Program-made: the position numbers and the translations under genes | The notes under the pieces: model-generated | Told to the model about the DNA's origin: nothing | The model's database searches: none | What the model saw: only the letters and a program-made list of their open reading frames with translations | In this document: piece by piece, positions 17,712-27,046 of the stretch | Layout of the letters: each line of letters begins with the position of its first letter | Position numbering within the stretch: the stretch's first letter is position 1 | NCBI RefSeq assembly: GCF_016862995.1 | Contig: NZ_BOOA01000063.1 | Location: forward strand, 1 to 46,675 | Origin: Acrocarpospora phusangensis | GTDB taxonomy: Bacteria > Actinomycetota > Actinomycetes > Streptosporangiales > Streptosporangiaceae | Reading direction: 5' to 3' | Length of the DNA stretch: 46,675 nt

Positions 17712-19871
17712 TCAACTGTTACCGGTACGCGCGTAGTACGGCGACAGGTCCTTCGCGTCACTGGTTTCGATGAGTTTGCGTACGACGTCGCCCTTGAGAT
17801 CGATGATCGAGACGTTGGACGTGTTGTCCGTCGGCGAGATCCAGCAGTACACGTGCTGGTCGTCCCACCAGCCGAGGACGCGGTTGCAGTCCGAGGTGAA
17901 CTGGGCGAACGCGGCCCCCGTGTCGGCGTCCCAGATGCAGGTCCCGGCGTTCTCGTCCGGGCACTTGGTGACGAACTGCTGGCCCGAGGGGGAGTACAGG
18001 CCGGTCGCGGTGTTGGCCGGCACCCCGACGTCGGGGATGGTCTTCACGACCTCGCCCTGGAAGTCGTAGTGCCGCAGGCCGCTGGTCGTCCCCTCCGTGT
18101 AGGAGATGACGAATGCCGTTTCGTCGGGGCTCCAGTAGAAGCGGCCGTCCTTGATCGCGGGGTCGTTGATCCGGCGGATCGTGGTCTTGCCGGTGGCCAT
18201 CTCGATGACCATGAAGCCCTTGACGGTCCAGTTCTCGCCGCTGGAGTTGAGGATGGTGAACAGCAGGCGGCTGCTGTTCCTGGACCACTCGCCGTACTCG
18301 TACGTGAGCGGGATCTTGACCGACTTCACGGTCTGCACCGCGCCGGTGGCCCGGGTGATGATGTCCACGCCGTGGTAGTCGTCGGTGCGGTAGTTGCGGG
18401 GCCGCCCGACCGCGTACACGCCGTCGGGGGAGAGGTACTGCTGCCAGTATTTGGTGCTCTTGGTGAACTTCCCGTCCCGTGACTCGCGCGGGTAGTTGGT
18501 CCAGACATCCTTGGTCTTGTCGTGGATGTCGTAGTAGGTCAGCGCGAGGGGGTCGGTGGGCGCCTCGTACACGTACGCGGACAGGCCGGGCAGCTTGGTC
18601 CGGACGACCTCGGGCGTGGGGCTCGGCTCCGGCTCCGGCGTGGACGGCGCGGCGGACGGGCTGCTCGACGTGGTGCCGCCCGCCCCGATCGTGGGGTCGT
18701 CGGTGCGCATCGCGATCACCACGACGGCCGCGATGACGATCACGGCCACCGCGACCGCGACGGCGGCCAGCCCGACCCGGGAACCCTTCTGGGGGCCGGG
18801 GGTCTGCGTGCCCATCTGGTGGATCGGCTGGGGGTGGTACGGCGGAGGCGGGGGCGGCTGGTTGACCGGCGGCATGCCGTACGAGCCGGTCTGCGGGGGT
18901 AAGGAGGACGAGTACTGCTTCGTCGGCGTGGGATGCGGCGCATAGGGCGGATTGACCGGAGCCCCGTGCGGGGGAGCCCAGGGGTTGGGCGCGGCGTTCG
19001 CGGGAGCGGTTCCCGGCACCGCCGCAGCGGCGGCGGCCTCCTGGAGGATGGTCGCGTTCGGCCGGGAATGCTGGAGCAGCCGCAGCAGGACCTGCTCCGC
19101 CGTCGGCCGGCTCCGCGGATCCTTGGCCAGGCAGGACTCGACCACGTCACGCAGCAGCCCCTGTAACGCCTCGGTGCTCGGCGTGGCGTTGAGGATGCGG
19201 TTGATCACCGCGGGCAGGGTGTCGCTGCCGAAGGGACTGTTGCCCGTCGCCGCGTACAGGATGGTGCAGGCCCAGGCGAACAGGTCGGCGGGTGGCCCGA
19301 CCGGGTGGCCCATGATCTGCTCCGGCGCCATGTAGGCGGGCGTGCCCACCGGCCGCGAGGTCTGCGTGGCCGACGCGTCCAGCGCCTTGGCGATGCCGAA
19401 GTCGATCACTCGCGGCCCGTCCGGACCCATGATCACGTTGGCCGGCTTGAAGTCGCGGTGCACCACCCCGGCCTGGTGGATGGCGGCCAGCGCGGTGGCC
19501 GTGCCGATCGCCAGCCGGTGCAGCGCGGGCCCGCCCAGCGGCCCCGACGCCGTCACCCGCTGCTGGAGCGTGTCCCCTTCGATGTACTCGCTCACGATGT
19601 ACGGCTGATCGCCCGCCACACCCGTCTCGATCAGCTGCGCCGTGCAGAACGGCGAGACCCGCTTGGCGGCGTCCACCTCCCGCAGGAAACGCTCCCGCAC
19701 CGCCGAGTCGGCGGCCAGATCCGAGCGCAGCAACTTGACGGCGAACTGCTCCCCCGACGAACCCACCCCGAGATAGACGACCCCTTGGCCACCCTCTCCG
19801 ATTCGCCCCTGAAGGCGGTACGCACCCAGGTTGTGGGGATCGCCCGTCCTCAGTGAAACGATTTCCGGCAT
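17712..19871 (-). CDS. Transmembrane Ser/Thr protein kinase with extracellular WD40/TolB-like propeller
   Basis: The 719-residue protein has a cytoplasmic kinase domain (about residues 15-270), a Pro-rich linker, one transmembrane helix (GLAAVAVAVAVIVIAAVVVIA) and an extracellular domain of propeller-like repeats. All core kinase motifs are present: GEGGQGVVYLG, lysine in FAVKLL, HRDFKPANVI, IDFGIAK and YMAPEQI. It should phosphorylate Ser/Thr on proteins in response to an outside signal. The ATG at 19871 has no clear Shine-Dalgarno sequence, so translation may be leaderless. It is divergent from guaA and precedes the beta-propeller lipoprotein by 43 nt. The pairing suggests an extracellular sensing unit whose lipoprotein partner may bind or modulate the kinase; that is inference. 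Confidence 0.9.
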   Translation of the reverse strand: MPEIVSLRTGDPHNLGAYRLQGRIGEGGQGVVYLGVGSSGEQFAVKLLRSDLAADSAVRERFLREVDAAKRVSPFCTAQLIETGVAGDQPYIVSEYIEGDTLQQRVTASGPLGGPALHRLAIGTATALAAIHQAGVVHRDFKPANVIMGPDGPRVIDFGIAKALDASATQTSRPVGTPAYMAPEQIMGHPVGPPADLFAWACTILYAATGNSPFGSDTLPAVINRILNATPSTEALQGLLRDVVESCLAKDPRSRPTAEQVLLRLLQHSRPNATILQEAAAAAAVPGTAPANAAPNPWAPPHGAPVNPPYAPHPTPTKQYSSSLPPQTGSYGMPPVNQPPPPPPYHPQPIHQMGTQTPGPQKGSRVGLAAVAVAVAVIVIAAVVVIAMRTDDPTIGAGGTTSSSPSAAPSTPEPEPSPTPEVVRTKLPGLSAYVYEAPTDPLALTYYDIHDKTKDVWTNYPRESRDGKFTKSTKYWQQYLSPDGVYAVGRPRNYRTDDYHGVDIITRATGAVQTVKSVKIPLTYEYGEWSRNSSRLLFTILNSSGENWTVKGFMVIEMATGKTTIRRINDPAIKDGRFYWSPDETAFVISYTEGTTSGLRHYDFQGEVVKTIPDVGVPANTATGLYSPSGQQFVTKCPDENAGTCIWDADTGAAFAQFTSDCNRVLGWWDDQHVYCWISPTDNTSNVSIIDLKGDVVRKLIETSDAKDLSPYYARTGNS

Positions 19872-20019
19872 AGGAGAATTGTGGATCCAGCGAAGACACG
19901 GCGGAAGCGTCGTGTCCTGATGGTTGTACTCGCCACGGGTCCCCCCGTAGGGCGTACGGGTGACAGAGGGGCGTCGATAGACTGAGGACACCGCTGGTTC
20001 TTGGCTTGGGGGGCATGCT

Positions 20020-21585
20020 TTGTCCGGTGATGTGCGGCAGTCGGAGTTCGACACGGTATTGGTGGTGGACTTCGGCGCCCAGTACGCGCAGTTGATCGCG
20101 CGGCGGGTGCGGGAGTGCCACGTGTACTCCGAGATCGTGCCGTCGACCATGCCGGTGCACGAGATGATGGCCAAGCGCCCGAAGGCGATCATCCTCTCCG
20201 GCGGCCCCTCCTCGGTGTACGCGGAGGGAGCCCCCGCGGCCCCGCAGGGCCTGTTCGAGACCGGGGTGCCGACCTTCGGGATCTGCTACGGATTCCAGGT
20301 CATGGCCCAGGAGCTCGGCGGACGGGTGGCCCGCACCGGAGCGGCCGAGTTCGGCGGCACCCCGCTGACCGTGCTGCGGGAGGGCATGCTGTTCGCGGGC
20401 CTGCCCGCCGCCCAGCAGGTCTGGATGTCGCACGGCGACTCCGTGGTGGCGGCCCCCGACGGGTTCATGGTCACGGCCTCGACGGCGGACACGCCGGTGG
20501 CGGGCTTCGAGGACGTCAGCCGTGGCTTCTACGGGGTGCAGTTCCATCCCGAGGTGCTCCACTCCGACCACGGCCAGGCCGTGCTCAAGCACTTCCTGGA
20601 CGCGGCCGGCTGCCGGCCCTCCTGGACGATGCTGAACATCGTGGAGGACGCGGTCGCCGCCGTCCGGGCGCAGGTGGGGGACGGGCGGGCGATCTGCGCG
20701 CTGTCCGGCGGCGTGGACTCCGCGGTGGCCGCCGCGATCGTGCAGAAGGCCATCGGAGACCGGCTGACCTGCGTGTTCGTGGACCACGGGCTGCTGCGCA
20801 AGGGCGAGGCCGAGCAGGTCGAACGGGACTTCGTGGCCGCCACCGGGGTGAAACTGCGGGTCGTGGACGCGTCCGAGCGCTTCCTCAAGGCGCTGGCCGG
20901 GGTGAGCGACCCCGAGGAGAAGCGCAAGATCATCGGCCGGGAGTTCATCCGGGTCTTCGAGGACGAGCAGCGGGCCATCCTGGCCGACGGCCCCGCCGAC
21001 TTCCTGGTGCAGGGCACGCTCTACCCGGACGTGGTGGAGTCGGGCGGCGGCACCGGGACCGCGAACATCAAGTCCCACCACAACGTGGGCGGCCTGCCCG
21101 ACGACCTGAAGTTCTCCCTGGTGGAGCCGCTGCGCGCGCTGTTCAAGGACGAGGTGCGCCGGGCCGGCGAGGAGCTCGGCCTGCCGGCGGCGATGGTCTG
21201 GCGGCAGCCGTTCCCCGGCCCGGGGCTGGGCATCCGGATCATCGGCGAGGTCACCCAGGAGCGCCTCGACATCCTGCGCGAGGCGGACGCCATCGCCCGC
21301 GCCGAGCTGTCCAGGGCCGGGCTGGACCGGGACATCTGGCAGTGCCCGGTGGTGCTGCTCGCGGACGTGCGCTCGGTGGGCGTGCAGGGCGACGGCCGCA
21401 CGTACGGGCATCCGGTCGTGCTGCGCCCGGTGACCTCGGAGGACGCGATGACGGCCGACTGGGCCAAGGTGCCCTACGACGTGCTGTCCCGGATCTCCAC
21501 CAGGATCACCAACGAGGTCCGCGAGGTGAACCGGGTCACACTGGACATCACCAGCAAGCCCCCGGGCACCATCGAGTGGGAGTGA
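20020..21585 (+). CDS. guaA: GMP synthase (glutamine-hydrolysing)
   Basis: The enzyme converts XMP to GMP using glutamine and ATP. The 521-residue product has the class I amidotransferase domain first, with nucleophile Cys89 in FGICYGFQ and partners His176 and Glu178 in VQFHPEV. The ATP pyrophosphatase domain follows, with P-loop SGGVDS at 229-234. The C-terminal dimerisation domain ends in the conserved IEWE. Start choice: TTG at 20020, six nt after a GGGGGG stretch; no in-frame ATG gives a complete N-terminus. The gene is divergent from the kinase. guaB, guaB3 and guaA lie within 14 kb, as in other actinobacteria. TAGACT at 19978-19983 is a possible -10. Confidence 0.97.
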   Translation: MSGDVRQSEFDTVLVVDFGAQYAQLIARRVRECHVYSEIVPSTMPVHEMMAKRPKAIILSGGPSSVYAEGAPAAPQGLFETGVPTFGICYGFQVMAQELGGRVARTGAAEFGGTPLTVLREGMLFAGLPAAQQVWMSHGDSVVAAPDGFMVTASTADTPVAGFEDVSRGFYGVQFHPEVLHSDHGQAVLKHFLDAAGCRPSWTMLNIVEDAVAAVRAQVGDGRAICALSGGVDSAVAAAIVQKAIGDRLTCVFVDHGLLRKGEAEQVERDFVAATGVKLRVVDASERFLKALAGVSDPEEKRKIIGREFIRVFEDEQRAILADGPADFLVQGTLYPDVVESGGGTGTANIKSHHNVGGLPDDLKFSLVEPLRALFKDEVRRAGEELGLPAAMVWRQPFPGPGLGIRIIGEVTQERLDILREADAIARAELSRAGLDRDIWQCPVVLLADVRSVGVQGDGRTYGHPVVLRPVTSEDAMTADWAKVPYDVLSRISTRITNEVREVNRVTLDITSKPPGTIEWE

Positions 21586-21661
21586 CCCGCTCTTCGCGTT
21601 GTGCTGCGACCCGGGGTAAATCGGGCGGTGTGGACTCCTGCCGGCGGGTAGGTTAGCCCGA

Positions 21662-22870
21662 GTGATTTCCACTCAGCAGGGGCTTTCCTCCCCGAGTACC
21701 GACGTCCTGTCTCCCGCCATACCGCCATCCGGCGGGCGGCGGATGGCCTGGCTGGACGCGTTGCGGGGGATCGGGGCGCTCGCGGTGGTGGGCGAGCACA
21801 TGCTGCCCTGGATCATGCCGAGCCTGCGGCCGTACTGGTTCAACATGGGCATGTACGGCGTGTTGGTGTTCTTCCTGGTCAGCGGGTACATCATCCCGGC
21901 TTCCCTGGAGTCCCGCGGCGACGTCCGCGCCTTCTGGATAAGCCGGATATTTCGCCTTTATCCGTTGTATTTGGTTGTTGTGGCGGTTGCGCTGTTCATT
22001 GCCATCTGGGTGCCGGTACGGGTCCAGGTTCCGCGGGATATTTCCGGCGTGGCCGCGCATGTGAGCATGTTGCTGGACGTGGTGCACATCGGGGGTCTCG
22101 CGGATCCGATGTGGACGTTGTCGTACGAGATGGTGTTCTATCTGCTGGTCACGGCGCTGTTCGTGCGCGGGGTGCAGCGGGCCAGCGGGATCTACGCCAT
22201 GGTGTTCGGCGCGGTCGCCATCGTGGCCGGGATCGTCTTCGACTCGCCGGTGCTCGGAGGGCCGTGGCCGGCGATCGTGTCCGGCGCACTCTTCGTCATC
22301 GGCCTGGCCTGCATTTTGTCCGGAAATTTCCGGACTACGGCGGCTTATCTGCTGGGCGTGATGGCCGTGGTCCTGCTGCTCGGCAGCGGATACGTGCCCT
22401 GGTTCGGCGCCGCGATCCTGGCCGTCATGTTCACCGGCACCGCGCTCTACCGCTGGGAGAACGGCACCGGCCCGTTCTGGCCGGTGCTCGTCTCCGCCGC
22501 GCTGGTCGCGATCTCGCCGGTCTGGTCCATCCAGGCGGGCTGGTGGTGGGTCCAGCCGCCGGTCTGGATCACCACGCTGGTCCTGGCCGCCGCCACCTTC
22601 GCGGGCGCCAGGGCCCTGCGCGACCGCAGGATCCCCGGCGTGCTGGTCTGGCTGGGCCTGATCAGCTACTCCGTCTACCTGCTGCACCACCCGCTGCTGC
22701 GCCTGCTGCCCGAGTTCTTCGGGGACCTGCGCCTGCTCCCGCTCGCCGCCAGGATCGCCGTCGGGCTGGGTTACCTCGCCACGCTGCTGCTGCTCAGCTG
22801 GGCCACCTACCGGCTGGTCGAAGGCCCGGCGCAGCGTTTCGGCAGGCGCCTGGCCCGCCGGACCGCCTAG
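21662..22870 (+). CDS. Membrane acyltransferase (Acyltransferase_3 / OafA family)
   Basis: The 402-residue integral membrane protein is predicted to transfer an acyl group, often acetyl, onto an extracytoplasmic sugar or lipid. Family motifs are clear at the N-terminus: RRMAWLDALRGIGALAVVGEH with His46, then FNMGMYGVLVFFLVSGYIIP, then FWISRIFRLYPLYLVVV. About ten hydrophobic segments follow, and the last ends in ATYRLVEGPAQRFGRRL. The GTG at 21662 is the listed start; the ATG at 21743, just before WLDALRG, is an alternative that removes a 27-residue disordered leader. The stop codon overlaps the convergent deacetylase stop by 3 nt. The acceptor is unknown. Confidence 0.88.
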   Translation: MISTQQGLSSPSTDVLSPAIPPSGGRRMAWLDALRGIGALAVVGEHMLPWIMPSLRPYWFNMGMYGVLVFFLVSGYIIPASLESRGDVRAFWISRIFRLYPLYLVVVAVALFIAIWVPVRVQVPRDISGVAAHVSMLLDVVHIGGLADPMWTLSYEMVFYLLVTALFVRGVQRASGIYAMVFGAVAIVAGIVFDSPVLGGPWPAIVSGALFVIGLACILSGNFRTTAAYLLGVMAVVLLLGSGYVPWFGAAILAVMFTGTALYRWENGTGPFWPVLVSAALVAISPVWSIQAGWWWVQPPVWITTLVLAAATFAGARALRDRRIPGVLVWLGLISYSVYLLHHPLLRLLPEFFGDLRLLPLAARIAVGLGYLATLLLLSWATYRLVEGPAQRFGRRLARRTA

Positions 22871-23691
22871 ACCTCGCCGCCGGGACCGGACAGCTCGTCG
22901 CCGTCGTCGACCTCGTCCACCGACCGCTGCGGGTACGACTCGCCCGGCACCAGCTTCTGGCCTTCCAGCAGCTTGGACACGGTGACGAAGAAGTACCCCT
23001 GCTTCTGGAGCGTGGCCAGCACCTTCGGCATGGAGTCGACGGTCTCCTTGACGGTCTCGTGCATCAGGATGACCTCGCCAGGCCCGGCCACCTCAAGCGC
23101 GGCCGTGGTGAGGAACTCCACGTTCCGGTAGTCCTTGACGTAGTCCTTGGTGGAGACCGTGCCCGGGATCTGGATCAGCTTCAGCTTGGCGGCGACCGCG
23201 TTCACGTCCTCGTCGGTCAGACCGCCGGGGGCGCGGAAGAGCGTCGGCGTCTTGCCGGTGGCCTTCTTGATCACCTTCTGGGTCTCGTTGATCTCTTTGT
23301 AGATCTCGCCGGAGCTCAGGTCGGTCAGCCACGGGTGGCTCCAGGTGTGGTTGCCCACCTCGTGGCCGCCCTTGGCGATGTTCTTGGTCAGCACGGGGTG
23401 TTTCTTCACCTGCGAGCCCATCACGAAGAACGTGGCCTTGGCCTTGTACTTCTTCAGCGTGGCCAGCAGCTTCGTGGTGTTGGCCGAGGGGCCGTCGTCG
23501 AAGGTGAGCGCGATGCACTTGTGCGACTCGCAGAACGGCACGGCCTTCTTGCTCACGGGAGCCTTGACGGCGGGGCCGACAGTGACCTTGGTGTCCACGG
23601 TGTCCGCGGGGGAAGCCTGCGCGCCGGCCGCCGGGAGCAGCGTCAGGGTCGCGCACGCGAGAAGGGCGGGGAGGGTGTGACGCAACAGCAT
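22867..23691 (-). CDS. Secreted polysaccharide deacetylase (NodB homology, CE4)
   Basis: The 274-residue protein has a signal peptide (MLLRHTLPALLACATLTLLPAAGAQA, cleavage near residue 26) and a NodB domain. CE4 motifs are visible: TFDDGPS with D65 and D66, the metal-binding NHTWSHP with H115 and H119, the RAPGG motif, and ILMHE near the C-terminus. It should remove N- or O-acetyl groups from an extracellular polysaccharide such as peptidoglycan. An acidic tail (VDEVDDGDELSGPGGEV) ends the protein. It converges with the acyltransferase, so acyl addition and removal enzymes are neighbours. Confidence 0.92.
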   Translation of the reverse strand: MLLRHTLPALLACATLTLLPAAGAQASPADTVDTKVTVGPAVKAPVSKKAVPFCESHKCIALTFDDGPSANTTKLLATLKKYKAKATFFVMGSQVKKHPVLTKNIAKGGHEVGNHTWSHPWLTDLSSGEIYKEINETQKVIKKATGKTPTLFRAPGGLTDEDVNAVAAKLKLIQIPGTVSTKDYVKDYRNVEFLTTAALEVAGPGEVILMHETVKETVDSMPKVLATLQKQGYFFVTVSKLLEGQKLVPGESYPQRSVDEVDDGDELSGPGGEV

Positions 23692-23747
23692 TGCGGCATC
23701 CTAACGTGCCCTCCTGGGAGTTTTCTGAGGCGTGTGACAATCCGGCA

Positions 23748-23771
23748 TGACGTGCATGGTGACGTACATGG
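23748..23771 (+). repeat. Tandem 12-bp repeat upstream of a hypothetical gene
   Basis: TGACGTGCATGG (23748-23759) is followed directly by TGACGTACATGG (23760-23771), differing at one base. The array ends in the likely ribosome binding site GGAG just before the ATG at 23776. It may be a regulator binding site or chance. Confidence 0.5.
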
Positions 23772-23775
23772 AGAA

Positions 23776-24474
23776 ATGCTCCGATATTCTCCCCCGGTGA
23801 GCCGCCGCCGAAAGCAGAGTTCCGGTCATCCCGCAAAGCGCGCCGCGGCGAGGACCCTGACTCAGGAGCCCCCGCTGGTCCGCGCCGCCGCGGCGACCCC
23901 CGTCATCCGCGGCCTGCGCGCCGTGGCGGCCTGGGTCGGCGAGGGCGTCGCGGTGACCGCCACCGGCGTGCCCCGGCCGGGCGACATCCCCGATCTCTGC
24001 GTCGCGCTCGGCCTGGAGCCCCCGCCAGTCAGGATCCGTACGGCCAGCCGGGTGCCCTGGCTGATGTCGCTCTGGTCGGTCGCCCGCGCCGCCGACGTGA
24101 TCCAGGTCAGGGGCCGCAAGGCGCGCCCCGGCCTCGGGCTGGCCGGCGACGCCCTGGAGACCTGGCGCAACGCCTTCGTCCGTACGGTGGACGGGAACGA
24201 CGAGGAGTTCATCGAGGGCGCCGAAGGCGGCGCACTGGTGGCGCTCCAGGTTCTGGCCCGGCTGCCCGCGCCCGCCGGCACCGCCGTGGACGAGAACGCC
24301 CTGGAGGCCACCATCCGCGAGGCCGCCGAAGCCGAGGGGGTGAGCTTCGACGTCGCCGCCGGGCTGGAGCTGCTCGCCTTCTTCGGCGCGGTCGCCCGTA
24401 CGCCCGGCCAGGTGACCCTCACCCCGCTCGGCGGCCACCTGCTCACGCTGCTGCACGAGCTCACCCCGGCGTGA
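23776..24474 (+). CDS. Hypothetical actinobacterial protein
   Basis: The 232-residue product starts at ATG 23776, two nt after GGAG; a GTG at 23797 is an alternative start that loses seven residues. The first ~40 residues are basic and low-complexity. The rest looks like two helical winged-helix-type modules: AAATPVIRGLRAVAAWVGEGVAVTATGVPRPGDIPDLC and the C-terminal GLELLAFFGAVARTPGQVTLTPLGGHLLTLLHEL. This pattern recalls actinobacterial proteins annotated near the pRiA4b ORF-3 or SEC-C families, but I cannot assign it firmly. No membrane segment or signal peptide is seen. Its last 14 nt overlap the convergent Stealth gene. Confidence 0.65.
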   Translation: MLRYSPPVSRRRKQSSGHPAKRAAARTLTQEPPLVRAAAATPVIRGLRAVAAWVGEGVAVTATGVPRPGDIPDLCVALGLEPPPVRIRTASRVPWLMSLWSVARAADVIQVRGRKARPGLGLAGDALETWRNAFVRTVDGNDEEFIEGAEGGALVALQVLARLPAPAGTAVDENALEATIREAAEAEGVSFDVAAGLELLAFFGAVARTPGQVTLTPLGGHLLTLLHELTPA

Positions 24475-26029
24475 ACTCCAGGGCCACGTCCCGCTCCGGC
24501 GCCTCGAACGGGCTGGCCGTCGGGTAGTACGCCTCCAGGAACCGCAGCACGATCGCGTCCTGCTCCGGCGTCGTGGCCGCGGTGTCGTTCAGGCAGTACG
24601 CGTCGTGCTCCCGGGCCTTCAGCATGCGCCGCATCTTGATCCTGGCCTTGCGCATCGACAGGTCCACGTACGTGTAGTTGATCGCGCCCGGCAGCGCCCG
24701 CCCGCTCAGATAGCCGTAGTAGTGCGCCAGCGACGACACCACGGCGATGTCGCTGGAGCGCCGGAACGCCGACCGCGTGGTCTCCTCGAACTCCTCCGCG
24801 AACCGGTCCTCCAGCTCGTACATCAACGACCGGCGCAGCGCGTACGGCACGTGCTTCATCTTCTGCGTGAGCGTGCGCCCGCACAGGTCCTCCAGCAGCC
24901 GTCGGTTGTTCATGCCGGCCGCGTGCACCGGATTGTCCTCGTGCAGCGCGAACGGCACCTGCGCGGCCGACGGGAAGAACCGGGTGACCCCGTTCCCCTC
25001 GAAGAACGTCTCCGGATAGAGCGGGCGTCCCAGGAAGAAGTCATCGTTCAGGTACAGGAAGTGCTCGGTCAGCCCTTCGATGCGGTGCAGCTGCGCCTCG
25101 ATGGCGTGCGAGTTGAACACCGGCAGCAGGCTCGGATCGCGGAAGATCTCCCGGTGGTCCACCACCTGCACGCGCTCGTCCTCGCGCAGCCAGGCCGGCC
25201 GCTGCCGGTCGGTGACCAGCCAGATCTTCCTGATCCACGGCGCGTACGCGACGAGCGAGCGCAGCGAGTACCGCAGCTCGTCCCGGCTGACGAACCGCGC
25301 CTCGTTGGTGGCCAGGTCGCTGAGCCCCCCGGTGAGCGCCAGGTCCCGCCGCGCCCGCCAGGCCGGATCGGCCCCGTCCACCCACGTGTAGACGGCGTCG
25401 ATCGGGAAGTCGATCTCGTCCACCAGGCGGGCGAGGAACTCCGGCCGGGTCGGATACGTACGCCGGCTGTCCGCCGACGCCAGCCGGTTGAACAGGTCTT
25501 CCCGGCCGGGCACCAGAGGCCCGGACAGCGGCACCGCCTCGCACACCCGGTTCGGCCGGGGCGCCACCAGCAGGTCGCCCTCGCGGTGCCAGAACTCCAG
25601 GTCCACGCCGTGCTCGGGCCCGAGTGTGAGCGTCCTGGACGGGCTGCTGAAGTACAGCGCCAGCCGGACCGCCTGGGCGTCGGCCAGGTCGCCGCGGCGC
25701 AGCGGCCTGAGCCGGTCGGCGCTGGGCCGCCGTGAGCCGTGCCGCCCGGCGCCCAGCCGCCTCGCGAAGCAGTCCGTCCGGGCCAGCGCCGCCAGCGCCT
25801 CCGGCTGGTCCGCGTTCGGCACCGCCACCACCGGCGGCCGCCCGGGCAGCGGCCGTACGCAGAAGAACGGCACGCCGGCCTCGGTCAGCGCCCGGCAGAC
25901 CAGGTCCAGCGTCTCCCGTACGGCCTGGAGCGGGCTCACGTCGGCCCGGATCAGCGCGGCCCGCGGCGGCGAGATGTCACGCGCGCCCAGCCGGCCTTGC
26001 AACTGTCGATACAAAGTTCCCACAGGCAT
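24461..26029 (-). CDS. Stealth-family sugar phosphotransferase
   Basis: Stealth proteins transfer hexose-1-phosphate units to make phosphodiester-linked capsule-like polymers. All four conserved regions are visible in this 522-residue protein: CR1 FPIDAVYTWVDG near residue 212; CR2 from SRDELRYSLRSLVAYAPWIRKIWLVTDRQ to FLYLNDDFFLG; CR3 around LTQKMKHVPYALRR; and CR4 as AYCLND near the C-terminus. An N-terminal ~200-residue extension resembles the accessory domain of actinomycete members. The ATG at 26029 follows GGGGGAGA. It is divergent from the CDP-alcohol transferase and sulfotransferase operon across 159 nt, suggesting a shared surface-polymer role. The enzyme is cytoplasmic, using nucleotide sugars. 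Confidence 0.92.
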   Translation of the reverse strand: MPVGTLYRQLQGRLGARDISPPRAALIRADVSPLQAVRETLDLVCRALTEAGVPFFCVRPLPGRPPVVAVPNADQPEALAALARTDCFARRLGAGRHGSRRPSADRLRPLRRGDLADAQAVRLALYFSSPSRTLTLGPEHGVDLEFWHREGDLLVAPRPNRVCEAVPLSGPLVPGREDLFNRLASADSRRTYPTRPEFLARLVDEIDFPIDAVYTWVDGADPAWRARRDLALTGGLSDLATNEARFVSRDELRYSLRSLVAYAPWIRKIWLVTDRQRPAWLREDERVQVVDHREIFRDPSLLPVFNSHAIEAQLHRIEGLTEHFLYLNDDFFLGRPLYPETFFEGNGVTRFFPSAAQVPFALHEDNPVHAAGMNNRRLLEDLCGRTLTQKMKHVPYALRRSLMYELEDRFAEEFEETTRSAFRRSSDIAVVSSLAHYYGYLSGRALPGAINYTYVDLSMRKARIKMRRMLKAREHDAYCLNDTAATTPEQDAIVLRFLEAYYPTASPFEAPERDVALEFTPG

Positions 26030-26056
26030 GGGTCTCCCCCCGAAGATTTCTGGACT

Positions 26057-26080
26057 CTAACCGACGTGCGCAGCGGTTGG
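26057..26080 (+). promoter_or_regulatory. Imperfect inverted repeat in the divergent glycan-gene promoter region
   Basis: CTAACCG (26057-26063) and CGGTTGG (26074-26080) pair with one wobble position across a 10-nt spacer. They lie between the divergent Stealth and CDP-alcohol transferase genes. This is a possible operator shared by both units. Confidence 0.3.
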
Positions 26081-26188
26081 CAGGGGCTTTGCCCACGTCA
26101 GGGCAACGGTCAAGAAGTGGCAACGAGATCCCCCGGCTGTCACCGAAGAAGGGGTTGCCGACTACCTGGCGTAGTCATTCTTACGTGC

Positions 26189-27046
26189 ATGGGGGGCTTC
26201 ACGCTCGATGACATCAAGGCGGCACGCAAGCCGCGAGACTCCTGGTGGACCGTTTTCCTGGTGGATCCACTGGCGTGCCGTCTCGCGCTGCTCGTCGCCA
26301 ACCGCACTTCGATCACGCCCAACGGGCTCACCCGGGTGTCCATCCTGCTCGGGTTCGCGTCCGCCGGGTGTTTCGCCGCCGGTCACCTGGTGGCCGGGGC
26401 GGTCCTGTTCTACCTCAGCTTCACGGTCGACTGCATGGACGGGAAGGTCGCGCGGCTGAAGGGCACCGGCACGCCGTTCGGGCTCTGGCTCGACTACGTG
26501 GGCGACCGGGTGCGTGTGCTGTGCTGCGCGTTCGGCTTCGCCTACGGCCAGGGCGCGTCGGTCTACTGGATCGCGGCCACCGCGGTGGTCCTGCTGGATC
26601 TGTTCAGGTACATCAACGCGCCGCAGATCAACCGGGTCAGGGAGGCCACCAAGCTGCTGGTCGCGGCCCGCGCGGGCGGCGAGGTCGTCTTCGTCGAGGA
26701 CGTGCTGCGGCACACCCCGCAGTCCCGGGTCGGGCACCTGGTGGCCACGCACGACCAGCCGCTGGTGGATCTGCATCGCGGCTGGCGGAAGACCTTCCCC
26801 TGGTACGACCGGTTCCGGATCTTCCTGGTCCGGCGCCGGGTGCGCACCCATGTGGTCGGCGGCATCGAGTTCCATGCCGCCGTGTTCGTGGTCGCGCCGC
26901 CGTTCGGGGCGTGGGCGATGGTCTGGGCGGCCGGGGTCGCGGGGGCGCTCCTGCTGCTGTTCGAATTCGCGCTGATCTACCGGGTCTGGCTGGCCGCCCG
27001 GGAGGCCGGGCGCACCGTTGCGGAAAGGGAGAGGGTTCTTGTCTGA
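26189..27046 (+). CDS. CDP-alcohol phosphatidyltransferase family membrane protein
   Basis: The 285-residue integral membrane enzyme carries the exact CDP-alcohol phosphotransferase signature D84-G85-x2-A88-R89-x8-G98-x3-D102-x3-D106. Such enzymes displace CMP from a CDP-activated alcohol or lipid. Several hydrophobic segments precede and follow it. A soluble basic stretch lies between about residues 165 and 215, which is unusual for small phospholipid synthases and suggests a specialised acceptor. The ATG at 26189 has no visible ribosome binding site, so translation may be leaderless. The 3' end overlaps the first sulfotransferase start by 8 nt. Given its neighbours, it may make a lipid or glycan phosphodiester rather than a housekeeping phospholipid; that is inference. 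Confidence 0.88.
   Translation: MGGFTLDDIKAARKPRDSWWTVFLVDPLACRLALLVANRTSITPNGLTRVSILLGFASAGCFAAGHLVAGAVLFYLSFTVDCMDGKVARLKGTGTPFGLWLDYVGDRVRVLCCAFGFAYGQGASVYWIAATAVVLLDLFRYINAPQINRVREATKLLVAARAGGEVVFVEDVLRHTPQSRVGHLVATHDQPLVDLHRGWRKTFPWYDRFRIFLVRRRVRTHVVGGIEFHAAVFVVAPPFGAWAMVWAAGVAGALLLLFEFALIYRVWLAAREAGRTVAERERVLV

Noticed and set aside
19147-21672. 841-codon minus-strand frame spanning guaA and the kinase start, with kinase-like scraps
   Set aside because: It is a shadow of guaA joined to an out-of-frame reading of the kinase gene; the real kinase frame carries intact HRD, DFG and APE motifs.
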